Assembly: GCA_007751475.1 (NCBI GenBank)
Contig: CP036434.1
Coordinates: 2,790,001-2,854,000 of the forward strand
Length of the DNA stretch: 64,000 nucleotides
Reading direction: 5' to 3'
From: Saltatorellus ferox
Lineage (GTDB): Bacteria; Planctomycetota; UBA1135; GCA-002686595
In this document: in pieces, positions 9,850-17,373 of the stretch
Numbering within the stretch: position 1 is the first letter of the stretch
How the letters are laid out: every line of letters begins with the position of its first letter
The notes under the pieces: generated by a model
Databases searched by the model: none
The model's input: the letters and a program-made list of their open reading frames with translations, nothing else
Told to the model about the DNA's origin: nothing
Program-made: the position numbers and the translations under genes

Positions 9850-11160
9850 ATGGAATCCAGCTGGAAACGCACGTACTGGGTCGTCTGGACCGCGAATCTC
9901 GTCACCTCGATCGGGATGATGAGCTTCCTGCCCTTCTTCCCGAGCCTCCTCAAGGAGATGGGGCTAGAGGGCGAGAGCGCGATCAGTTTCTGGTCGGGCC
10001 TGTGCTTCGCGGCCGCTCCGCTCTCGGCGACGTTTTCGGCTCCGATCTGGGGCGCGCTCGGCGACCGCTTCGGGCGCAAGGTGATGGTCTGTCGCGCCAT
10101 GCTGGCGATCGCGTTCTTCGTCGGCGGGATGGGCTTCGTGCAGACGCCGCTGCAGCTCCTCGCGATGCGCCTGGGCCAGGGGCTCTTCTCTGGCTTCATC
10201 CCCCCGAGCATCACGCTCGTCAGCATCGCCGCGCCCGCGGACCGGCAGGGCCGCGTCGCAGGTAACCTCGCCACGGCGCTCGCGATCGGCGGGCTCATCG
10301 GGCCCATGTTCGGCGGCTTCGTGGCGACGCTGCTCGGGAGCCGCAAGTCCGTGTTCTTCGTCGTCGGCGCGCTGGCCTTGATCTCGGCCGCCGTCGTCTG
10401 GTTCGGCGCGGAAGAGGACGTGTCGAAGCGCCAGCAGAAAGGCGAGGGGCCGCGGGGCGTCCAGGCGACGCTCCGGCAGACCGGTCGCGACATCGGCGAC
10501 GTGCTCGCGAATCCCGCGCTGCGCGCGACCGCGCTCGTCGTCTTCGCGCTCCAGTTCGGCCTCGGATCCATCAACCCGGTCATCGAGCTGCACGTCGAGT
10601 CGATGTTCGCGGGGGCCGACCTCCAGGGCAGCGTCTGGGAGACGGTCACGGAGTTCTTCGCCTCCGACGGCACGACCCTGGAGGAGCGCGCGCAGACCCT
10701 CGCCACGAGCCTGCTCTTCGGCGTGATGGCGGTGGCGAACCTGATCTCGCTGTCGGCGTGGGGCCGCTACGGCGATCGCGTGGGGCATCGCCGTGCCCTC
10801 CGGAACTGCGCGATCCTCTGCGTCGTCGCGCTGGGCCTCCAGGCAGCCACCGCGTACTACCTCGTGCTGCTCGCGGGTCGCTTCGTGATGGGCATCGCGA
10901 TGGCGGGGATCGGTCCGCTGGCCTTCGGGCTCGCGGCGGGCCAGGCGTCCCAGGAGCGCCGCGGCGGCGCCTTCGGCGTCGTCTTCTCGGCGCGCACCTT
11001 CGCGGTCGCGGTGGGGGGCACGTTCGGAGGCTTCCTGAATCCCTACATCGGAATCCGGGGCGTGATGCTCCTCTCGGCCGCGCTACTCGTGGGGACGGTG
11101 GTGCTGTTCCGGCAGTCCCGGAGCGAGGATGCTTCGTCGAAGGACCTCCCGCTTCGCTGA
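9850..11160 (+). CDS. MFS transporter (full-length copy)
   Basis: 436 aa from the ATG at 9850; upstream in-frame sequence is antisense to the neighbouring gene and is not used. It has the 12-helix layout of the major facilitator superfamily. The loop 2-3 motif A is clear (GALGDRFGRK), with a partial repeat after helix 8 (GRYGDRVGHRR). A hydrophilic central loop (EEDVSKRQQKGEGPRG) divides the halves. Helix V has a multidrug-efflux-like stretch (GGLIGPMFGGF), suggesting drug/H+ antiport or export, but the substrate is unknown. The 3' 780 bp are duplicated at 14725-15505. The homology runs about 20 nt past this stop into degenerate sequence resembling the trmH start. Confidence 0.9.
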   Translation: MESSWKRTYWVVWTANLVTSIGMMSFLPFFPSLLKEMGLEGESAISFWSGLCFAAAPLSATFSAPIWGALGDRFGRKVMVCRAMLAIAFFVGGMGFVQTPLQLLAMRLGQGLFSGFIPPSITLVSIAAPADRQGRVAGNLATALAIGGLIGPMFGGFVATLLGSRKSVFFVVGALALISAAVVWFGAEEDVSKRQQKGEGPRGVQATLRQTGRDIGDVLANPALRATALVVFALQFGLGSINPVIELHVESMFAGADLQGSVWETVTEFFASDGTTLEERAQTLATSLLFGVMAVANLISLSAWGRYGDRVGHRRALRNCAILCVVALGLQAATAYYLVLLAGRFVMGIAMAGIGPLAFGLAAGQASQERRGGAFGVVFSARTFAVAVGGTFGGFLNPYIGIRGVMLLSAALLVGTVVLFRQSRSEDASSKDLPLR

Positions 11161-11185
11161 GCGAAAGCGACCGAGACGGGCACCT
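10380..11185 (+). repeat. Direct repeat, copy 1 (MFS 3' half)
   Basis: This segment aligns without gaps to 14725-15530 (offset 4345). Identity is very high in the middle (about 10700-11100) and lower near both ends. Similarity fades about 20-25 nt after the MFS stop, where this copy has a decayed version of the trmH start. Confidence 0.9.
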
Positions 11186-11225
11186 AATTTAGGAATGCCT
11201 ATTCGCAAGGGGCTCATTCACAGTG

Positions 11226-11261
11226 GCGTCCGTTTTTGAAGTGGAGCACCATAACGGACGC
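11226..11261 (+). terminator. Hairpin after the MFS gene
   Basis: A perfect 9-bp stem (GCGTCCGTT / AACGGACGC) with an 18-nt loop, 65 bp past the MFS stop, in AT-richer sequence. It may terminate the MFS transcript or form part of the leader of the next gene. No T tract follows. Confidence 0.4.
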
Positions 11262-11367
11262 ATCTTGATCGTCGCTTGATGCCCACGATCCGCCCAGATC
11301 CCTATCGTTCACCTGTCGCCAGTGCTCAGCGGTTTTTCGGAGTCTGCCAGCTCCCTGCTCGAGACGG

Positions 11368-12993
11368 GTGCCAGCAGTGGCACCGCCTGAAGAGAATCAA
11401 CTTCGTCCTCCACCCAGTGGCGACCGCTCGTGCGGTGGAGCTTGCCAAGGACAACACCATGCCTCTCGCCTCTCGCCTCTCGCGTCACTCGTAGCACTGG
11501 CCATCAGTGGCTCTTCTTTGGTCTCCGCTCAGGTCTACGTCGACGGTAGCTTCGCCGTCGACGGCGATGGATCGGGCTGGGGGACGCCGCGGAACACGTT
11601 GCAAGGCGCCCTGAATCAGGTCGCTACGCTGCCGTCTGGTAACCGAATCATCTACGTCGCTGCTTGGGAGTACCAGCCGACCGCGACGGAGACGTCGGAT
11701 CCGCGCACGGCTAGGTTCCTCATACCGGATGATACTGAGCTCTACGGGGGCTTCAGGAACGGAGATCCTTCGGTGGATAGTCGGTCGGGTCTGTTCCGCC
11801 AGACGGTCCTCTCAGGGGAGACCGACTTGCTCACCATCCCCACCACCACCGCCGACAACGCCTACAATGTGGTGGTGGTGGAACCTGGCACTCAAGGCGT
11901 CCTGATCGACGGCTTCACGATCCGAGATGGAAACGCGAACGGGTCCTCGGATCCCAAGTACCGCTCGGGTGCAGCCCTCCATGTCACGGGGAACGAGGTG
12001 ACCGTGAGGAACCTCTTCGCCGAACTCAATGTCGCCTCGGAGAACGGCGGCGCGATCGCCTTCGACGGAGGCTTCACCAAAGCGTTCCGAATGTACCGCT
12101 CCTACCTCTCGAGCAACCGCGCGTCGGACAAGGGTGGAGCACTCTACCTCGAGGGCGCTGCGGAGGCCGAGGAGGCCGGTATCCATGGCGTCGAGCCGTC
12201 GTGGATCTTCAACAGCGTCTTCTATCGAAATCTGGCCGGCGAGCAGGGCGTGACTGCGGTGGAACTTGCCCGTAACGGCGGCGGCGCAGTGTTCGTCGAG
12301 TCGCTCGCGGGCGGCCCCGATCTTCTCGGCGCCTTGGGGACGTCGGTGCCAGACGTCGGGCTCCTCGTCATGAACAGCATTTTCAACGACAACCTCTGCC
12401 ATGGGGGGGGCGCCGCGGTGCGACTCGAGAACGGTGGCTCCGCCAATTCGTCGCTTTGGCTCAACTGCACCATGGCTTACAACCAGGTCCTGACCAACCC
12501 TCCTGGCGTAGGAGGGGGTGGGACTGTGTACACGGTCGTGGATTCCACGCTTCAGCCCTACTTCATCAACAGCATCGTGGGGCTGACGTTCGATCCCACG
12601 CGAACTCTCGACGTGATCGACGCCATCGCGGGCTCAGGTAGTCGCAGCGTATTCGGCAATCCCTTGAGCTGGACCCTTGAAGCGTTCGGGAGCGACATCT
12701 TCACCGTGGCGACGGGCACCTATCCCACCGCCGGCTTTGCCAACTTCGACGTACCCCCCGGCTACCAGGATGCTCCAGGCCGTGACTTCAGGCTGAGCGC
12801 CGGCTCTGCACTGATCGATGCCGGCGTCGACCCTGCGCTGACGCTTCCGTTCGACTACCCGGACATGAACGGCAATATGGTGCCGTTCGAGCTCACGCCG
12901 TACTTCTACACGACTTCTCCCACGAGTGCTCGCGTGGTGGACTTGGTTCCTGGCGGCGGAACCCTCGACATCGGCGCCTACGAACGTCTGTAG
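11368..12993 (+). CDS. Secreted parallel beta-helix (Pmp-like) protein; start out of frame
   Basis: The open frame is 541 codons from a GTG at 11368 (another GTG at 11377). The mature part has repeats typical of polymorphic outer-membrane or right-handed beta-helix proteins (GGAIAFDGG, GGALYLEG, GGGAVFVES, GGAAVRLENGG) and the ending FRLSAGSALIDAG ... IGAYERL common in planctomycete surface proteins. A normal signal peptide core (LASLVALAISGSSLVSAQ) is in frame, but the only ATG with a good ribosome site (AAGGA at 11447, ATG at 11459) is in another frame. That ATG is separated by three copies of a 7-bp repeat and runs to a TAG at 11492-11494. Four copies or one would restore the frame. As written, translation needs a weak upstream GTG with a ~45-residue N-region. 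Confidence 0.75.
   Translation: MPAVAPPEENQLRPPPSGDRSCGGACQGQHHASRLSPLASLVALAISGSSLVSAQVYVDGSFAVDGDGSGWGTPRNTLQGALNQVATLPSGNRIIYVAAWEYQPTATETSDPRTARFLIPDDTELYGGFRNGDPSVDSRSGLFRQTVLSGETDLLTIPTTTADNAYNVVVVEPGTQGVLIDGFTIRDGNANGSSDPKYRSGAALHVTGNEVTVRNLFAELNVASENGGAIAFDGGFTKAFRMYRSYLSSNRASDKGGALYLEGAAEAEEAGIHGVEPSWIFNSVFYRNLAGEQGVTAVELARNGGGAVFVESLAGGPDLLGALGTSVPDVGLLVMNSIFNDNLCHGGGAAVRLENGGSANSSLWLNCTMAYNQVLTNPPGVGGGGTVYTVVDSTLQPYFINSIVGLTFDPTRTLDVIDAIAGSGSRSVFGNPLSWTLEAFGSDIFTVATGTYPTAGFANFDVPPGYQDAPGRDFRLSAGSALIDAGVDPALTLPFDYPDMNGNMVPFELTPYFYTTSPTSARVVDLVPGGGTLDIGAYERL
11447..11461 (+). promoter_or_regulatory. Shine-Dalgarno and ATG of the out-of-frame start
   Basis: AAGGA (11447-11451) sits 7 nt before ATG (11459-11461). 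This is the best start signal in the region, but the resulting 11-codon frame stops at 11494. Confidence 0.6.
11462..11482 (+). repeat. Heptanucleotide repeat (CCTCTCG)x3 in signal peptide
   Basis: Three perfect tandem copies of CCTCTCG directly after the ATG. Because 7 is not a multiple of 3, copy-number changes shift the frame. With four copies (or one) the ATG reads into the beta-helix protein with a standard signal peptide. Confidence 0.85.
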
Positions 12994-13105
12994 CCATTGC
13001 CTGGCTCCCCGGAGCCGGCTGCCTTATCGGTCTTGAGTCCTTCGATCCGTTCGCTGATCGAGGGACGCCGAGATAATCCTTCGCGCATCTCACCCACCTC
13101 ACTCG

Positions 13106-14719
13106 ATGTCAAAGTCCTCTCTCACTCTTCTCGTCTGGGTGTTCCTTTCGAGCTGGGCCAGCGCCCAGGTCACGACACTCGTGGGCTCCGAAACCATTCG
13201 ACCCGTGGGCAACCTCGACCTGTATGATCGACACGGCTGGCAAGTGGAACTCGATGGAGATCGGCTTGCGGTGACCTCGCGAGCGGATGACGCCGCGTCG
13301 CTGAACTCAGGATCCGTTTCGATTTTCCAGCGGCGCCAAGATGGCGTCTTTGCTTTCTGCCAGAAGATCGCGCTTCCGTCAAGCGCAACTGGCCTCGCGT
13401 ACATTGGGACGAGGCTGCTGATGTACGACGATTGGCTGTTCGTCTCAGCCTTCAACTACACGGTCAGTGGAGCTCCGTGCAACGGCGCCCTTCTGGCGTA
13501 CCGTTGGGTTGGAGGATGCTATGCCCATCACCAGACGCTGGCTCCTCCGAGTGGTTCCCAGTACTGCGCTTTCGGGAGTCACTGCGACTTTGACGGTGAG
13601 TACCTATTTGTGGGAGCATCCATCGATGCAGAGTTTGGTTTCAACCACGGCTCCCTCTATCGATACTGTCTTCGCGGAGGTATTTTTGAACTTCAGCATC
13701 GATTCTACGATACGAATCTCTCGTACATTGGGCAAGGCCTTAAGCTGACCGGCGATGGACGTCTACTCGCGGGTGGCAACTCTAAGGTCGCCCTGCTCAG
13801 TGGCGTCTACAGCTCCAATTGGGTAGTCGAGGAGGTCATCTACGGCGAGTCAGTCCTCGCCGAGGACATTGAAATCTATGGCGACGAAATTCTGATCGGT
13901 AGCCCACGTTTTGGTACTAGTCTGATCAAGGGAGCAGTGGCGATTCTTGATCTGCATCCGGTTGGGATGAGCTTTCGAGAGTTCCTCTACGCACCCGGGC
14001 AGACTGTGGGCTCTAATGTCGGGGACGACTTCGGTAGCACGTTCGAGATTCAAGGTGACTGGCTCTTCGTCGGCGCCCACGCCGCCTTCGATCCAGCGCA
14101 GAACGCGGTGACTGGCGCGGCCTTCGTGTTCGAGCGCGTGGGCAACACCTGGGAGCCGCGGTACCGCCTTTTATCGGCGCCAGGCATGGGCAACTTTGAT
14201 GGCATGGGGAAGGGCATCACGGTGGACGGAAGCCGGCTGATCGTGGGAGCTCCTTACACTTTTGTGAACGGGTTGGCCCAGGTCGGTCTCTCGTACGTGT
14301 TCGAGATCGGATTCGGAAACACCGTCTGCACGCCGCTCACCCCGAACTCACTGGGAGAGACGCCCCGGCTGCGTGCCTACGGGAGCAACAACGCGGCGAT
14401 GCAGGACCTGGAGCTACGGACCGAGGGGGTGCCAGGGAATGGGCTCGCAGTGCTGCTCGCTGCCTCAACGGCGTCGGCGGGGATGCCCATGGCTCATGGC
14501 GATGGCCAGCTCTGCCTTGGGAGCCAGGTACGTCGGCTTGCACTTGGACAGGTTTCCATGGGCGTGGCCCGCTTCCCGATTTCATGGCAGCACCCGCTCA
14601 TTTCATCCACGGCCTGGCTCGATGCGGGGACGACGACCTATTTCCAGGCCTGGTACCGGGACTCGAACCCGCAGCCCACGTCGAACCTGACCGGGGCGGT
14701 CGCTGTGCTGATGGAGTAG
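13106..14719 (+). CDS. Secreted FG-GAP-type repeat protein with shared C-terminal module
   Basis: 537 aa, ATG start. The signal peptide (LLVWVFLSSWASAQ) ends near residue 21. The body repeats a motif of about 50-60 residues of the type G..VELDGDRLAVTS..DD...SGSVSIFQR, as in beta-propeller FG-GAP proteins of planctomycetes. The last ~135 residues (from VCTPLTPNSLGE) match a module also present in the proteins at 52873-54609 and 55942-57867 and end in TSNLTGAVAV. Third codon positions are less G/C-biased than in neighbours (many TTT, ATT, GAT), as expected of imported DNA. The stop is 5 nt before the truncated MFS copy and in the same frame as it. Confidence 0.85.
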   Translation: MSKSSLTLLVWVFLSSWASAQVTTLVGSETIRPVGNLDLYDRHGWQVELDGDRLAVTSRADDAASLNSGSVSIFQRRQDGVFAFCQKIALPSSATGLAYIGTRLLMYDDWLFVSAFNYTVSGAPCNGALLAYRWVGGCYAHHQTLAPPSGSQYCAFGSHCDFDGEYLFVGASIDAEFGFNHGSLYRYCLRGGIFELQHRFYDTNLSYIGQGLKLTGDGRLLAGGNSKVALLSGVYSSNWVVEEVIYGESVLAEDIEIYGDEILIGSPRFGTSLIKGAVAILDLHPVGMSFREFLYAPGQTVGSNVGDDFGSTFEIQGDWLFVGAHAAFDPAQNAVTGAAFVFERVGNTWEPRYRLLSAPGMGNFDGMGKGITVDGSRLIVGAPYTFVNGLAQVGLSYVFEIGFGNTVCTPLTPNSLGETPRLRAYGSNNAAMQDLELRTEGVPGNGLAVLLAASTASAGMPMAHGDGQLCLGSQVRRLALGQVSMGVARFPISWQHPLISSTAWLDAGTTTYFQAWYRDSNPQPTSNLTGAVAVLME

Positions 14720-14724
14720 AAGCC

Positions 14725-15505
14725 GATCTCGGCTTCGGTCGCCTGGTTCGGCGCGGATGAGGACTCCTCCAAGCGCCAGCAGAAAGGCGAAGGGCCGCGC
14801 GGCGTGAGGGCAACCCTGAAGCAGACCGGTCGCGACATCGGCGACGTGCTCGCGAATCCCACGCTGCGCGCGACCGCGCTTGTCGTCTTCGCGCTCCAGT
14901 TCGGCCTCGGATCCATCAACCCGGTCATCGAGCTGCACGTCGAGTCGATATTCGCGGGCGCCGACCTCCAGGGCAGCGTCTGGGAGAGAATGACGGGGCT
15001 GTTCGCCTCCGACGGCACGACCCTGGAGGAGCGCGCGCAGACCCTCGCCACGAGCCTCCTCTTCGGCGTGATGGCGGTGGCGAACCTGATCTCGCTGTCG
15101 GCGTGGGGTCACTACGGCGATCGCGTGGGGCATCGCCGTGCCCTCCGGAACTGCGCGATCCTCTGCGTCGTCGCGCTGGGCCTCCAGGCAGCCACCGCGT
15201 ACTACCTCGTGCTGCTCGCGGGTCGCTTCGTGATGGGCATCGCGATGGCGGGGATCGGTCCGCTGGCCTTCGGGCTCGCGGCGGGTCAGGCGTCCCAGGA
15301 GCGCCGCGGCGGCGCCTTCGGCGTCGTCTTCTCGGCGCGCACCTTCGCGGTCGCGGTGGGGGGCACGGTCGGAGGCTTCCTGAATCCCTACATCGGAATC
15401 CGGGGCGTGATGCTCCTGTCGGCCGCGCTGCTCGTGGGAACGGTGGTGCTGTTCCGGGAGTCCCGGCGCGAGGACGCTCCATCTGATAGCCTCCCGCTGC
15501 CGTGA
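14725..15505 (+). pseudogene. 5'-truncated duplicate of the MFS transporter
   Basis: Sequence homologous to codons ~177-436 of the MFS gene at 9850-11160, gap-free at an offset of 4345 bp. There are roughly 20-25 amino-acid differences over 260 residues, clustered at both ends. The first half of the transporter is missing; the homology begins 5 nt after the stop of the FG-GAP gene. An internal GTG at 14804 could start a 233-aa product with about six or seven helices, which would not be a complete transporter. Its 3' end keeps the 4-nt overlap with trmH (GTGA), so this copy occupies the ancestral position before trmH. Confidence 0.85.
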
Positions 15506-15530
15506 ACGAAGACGACGAAGACGAAAGCGA
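14725..15530 (+). repeat. Direct repeat, copy 2
   Basis: Counterpart of 10380-11185. The two copies flank about 3.5 kb carrying the two secreted protein genes. Homologous recombination between them would delete 4345 bp. Confidence 0.9.
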
Positions 15531-16281
15531 AGGGTCCCTCGCCGAGGGGCAGCCTGCCCCGCTCCGCCTGCGGCGCGCGGAGGCGATCCTCCGGCGCCGC
15601 ACCTCGCGCCTCGTGCTGGTGATGGAGCGCCCCTGGAACGACGACAACGTCCAGGCCGTGCTGCGGACCGCCGAGGCCTTCGGGGTTCAGCACGTCTGGA
15701 CGATCCGGCACCCGGGCAAGAAGGCGCGGCTCGCGAAGTCGGTGACGAAGGGCAGCCACCGCTGGCTCACGCGCCGGCTCTTCGAATCGATCGAGGAGTG
15801 CCTCGCCGCCGCGCAGGAAGAGAACCTCGCCATCTGGGCCACGGACCTCGGGCCGGGCGCGCTGGAGATCACGGAACCGGCGTCGCTCCAGCCGTTCCCC
15901 GAGCGCGTGGCCCTCGTCATCGGCCGCGAACTCCAGGGCGTCTCCGAGAAGATCCTGGAGGTCGCCGACCGGCGGATCTTCCTGCCGATGCACGGCTTCA
16001 CCGAATCGTTCAATCTCTCGGTCGCGACGGCGCTGGTGCTCCAGCGCTGCTTCGACTCCGAGCCGTCTCTCGTGGGCGCGATGGCGTCCGAAGAGCGCGA
16101 TGCCCTGCGCTTCGAGTGGTTCGACCGGCTGGCGAAGTTCAAGCCGGGCAAGATGACGGCGTTCCGCCGGTTCGCGAACGATCCGCCCGAGCCGCTGGAG
16201 ACGCTGCGCCCCTCGGAGGAAGCGCGGGCGCCGCGGCTTCGGAAGGAAGACCTCGAGCGACTGAACGAGATCGAGGGCTGA
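15502..16281 (+). CDS. TrmH/SpoU family RNA 2'-O-methyltransferase
   Basis: 259 aa from a GTG that overlaps the MFS remnant stop by 4 nt. The three SPOUT motifs are present: NVQAVLRTAEAFG (49-61, the Asn and Arg of motif 1), VALVIGRELQGVS (136-148, SAM-binding knot), IFLPMHGFTESFNLSVATAL (159-178, motif 3 with Ser/Asn). It should transfer a methyl group from SAM to ribose 2'-OH of tRNA (as TrmH, G18) or rRNA. The acidic N-terminus and the basic C-terminal extension (~190-259) are outside the core and may bind RNA. TrmH is the closest type by length, but target nucleotide cannot be read from sequence. Confidence 0.88.
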   Translation: MNEDDEDESEGSLAEGQPAPLRLRRAEAILRRRTSRLVLVMERPWNDDNVQAVLRTAEAFGVQHVWTIRHPGKKARLAKSVTKGSHRWLTRRLFESIEECLAAAQEENLAIWATDLGPGALEITEPASLQPFPERVALVIGRELQGVSEKILEVADRRIFLPMHGFTESFNLSVATALVLQRCFDSEPSLVGAMASEERDALRFEWFDRLAKFKPGKMTAFRRFANDPPEPLETLRPSEEARAPRLRKEDLERLNEIEG

Positions 16282-16325
16282 TCGCTGGCGACTCTACCGG
16301 CTCCTTCGGCGGCGTGCGCTCCCGT

Positions 16326-17327
16326 TCAGGCGGCGCTGCGAAGCGACTGGAGGATGGCTTCGAGGCGATCGACGGTGCCGTGGCTCGCGCTCGCGGGAAG
16401 CGCAGGCTTGCGACGTTCGACGGGGGTCATCGCTTCGGGCTCGGTGCGACGGCCCGTCCATGGGTCGAGGCCGAACATGTCCTGGAAGAGCGCGAGATCG
16501 TGGTCGAGCTCCCTGTGCAGGTGTTCCACGATCTCGGGGCCCGGGGTGATATCCCGCTGGAGTTCCCGCTGGAGGACCTCTTCCGTGGGGTGCTGGCCGG
16601 CAGCCTGCGCCCGCTGCAGAGCGAGCTGTCGCCAAAGCGCGCGGTGCTCGGCCGCCTCGTTCACCCGCGGAAGGACGGAGGGAATGCCTTCGGGATCGAG
16701 ATCGAGGAACGCGCAGACGTCCCGCAGCGTCGCCGCGGGGTCGCCCATCAGCTCCTCGTGGGAAAGCACGTGAATCGAGTCGCGGCCGAAGCAGTCGACG
16801 AACGGCTTGAGCTGCTGGTAGTAGTTGGAGAACCACACGGTCGTGGGGTCGAGCTCGACATGGATCGGGTGCTTGATCCATCCGTGCGCGAGCGCCATCT
16901 CGTAGTTCGAGCGGACGCGCTCGACCGGGTTGCGCGTCACGAAGAGGAATCGCAGCTCTGCGTCGAGGTTTCGAAGTCGCGGCGCAGGGGAGCACTCGAC
17001 CGGCACCTTGGCGTAGTCCGTCGAAGCTTCCATCCACCAGAGGGCGCCGGGCTTGGTCCCCGGATCCCAGCACGCGAGGTAGGGCTCCAGGCCCCGTCCG
17101 CGCGCCGCTTCCCTGTTCCAATAGGCCGGCTCCTTGTCGAGGGAGCCGAGGATCCGAGGGTGCTCGGCCAGCCCGTGGAAGAGGGCGCTCGTGCCCGCCT
17201 TCATGGCACCGAGGAGCATCAGGAAGTGCCTCTTTTGCTGGATCATCCCTAGTGGTTCGACCTGACCTCGAGAACGCTTGACGGAAAGTTCTTCCGGGCC
17301 AGGCTCCCGCACGGCGACGTCCGACAT
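16326..17327 (-). CDS. PAPS-dependent sulfotransferase
   Basis: 333 aa; an internal ATG at residue 28 (MIQQKRHFL) lies just before the fold and may be the true start. The 5'-phosphosulfate loop is GAMKAGTSALF (40-50) and the 3'-phosphate-binding segment is RNPVERVRSNYEM (about 132-144). The enzyme would transfer sulfate from PAPS to a carbohydrate or other hydroxyl acceptor, as in NodH/heparan-type sulfotransferases. It is convergent with trmH (44 bp apart). Planctomycetes carry many such genes for sulfated polysaccharides; the acceptor here is unknown. Confidence 0.88.
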   Translation of the reverse strand: MSDVAVREPGPEELSVKRSRGQVEPLGMIQQKRHFLMLLGAMKAGTSALFHGLAEHPRILGSLDKEPAYWNREAARGRGLEPYLACWDPGTKPGALWWMEASTDYAKVPVECSPAPRLRNLDAELRFLFVTRNPVERVRSNYEMALAHGWIKHPIHVELDPTTVWFSNYYQQLKPFVDCFGRDSIHVLSHEELMGDPAATLRDVCAFLDLDPEGIPSVLPRVNEAAEHRALWRQLALQRAQAAGQHPTEEVLQRELQRDITPGPEIVEHLHRELDHDLALFQDMFGLDPWTGRRTEPEAMTPVERRKPALPASASHGTVDRLEAILQSLRSAA

Positions 17328-17373
17328 CGCGGTCGAATTTTGATCCCCGCAGGTCCCATGCGCGGATGCAGGG

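Noticed and set aside
9660..10706. Upstream extension of the minus-strand secreted protein
   Set aside because: It runs antisense through the MFS gene and precedes a proper ATG and signal peptide at 9659.
14652..14676. tRNA T-arm-like sequence on the minus strand (GGTTCGAGTCC)
   Set aside because: No acceptor, D or anticodon arms around it; it is the codons of the conserved WYRDSNPQP end of the FG-GAP protein.
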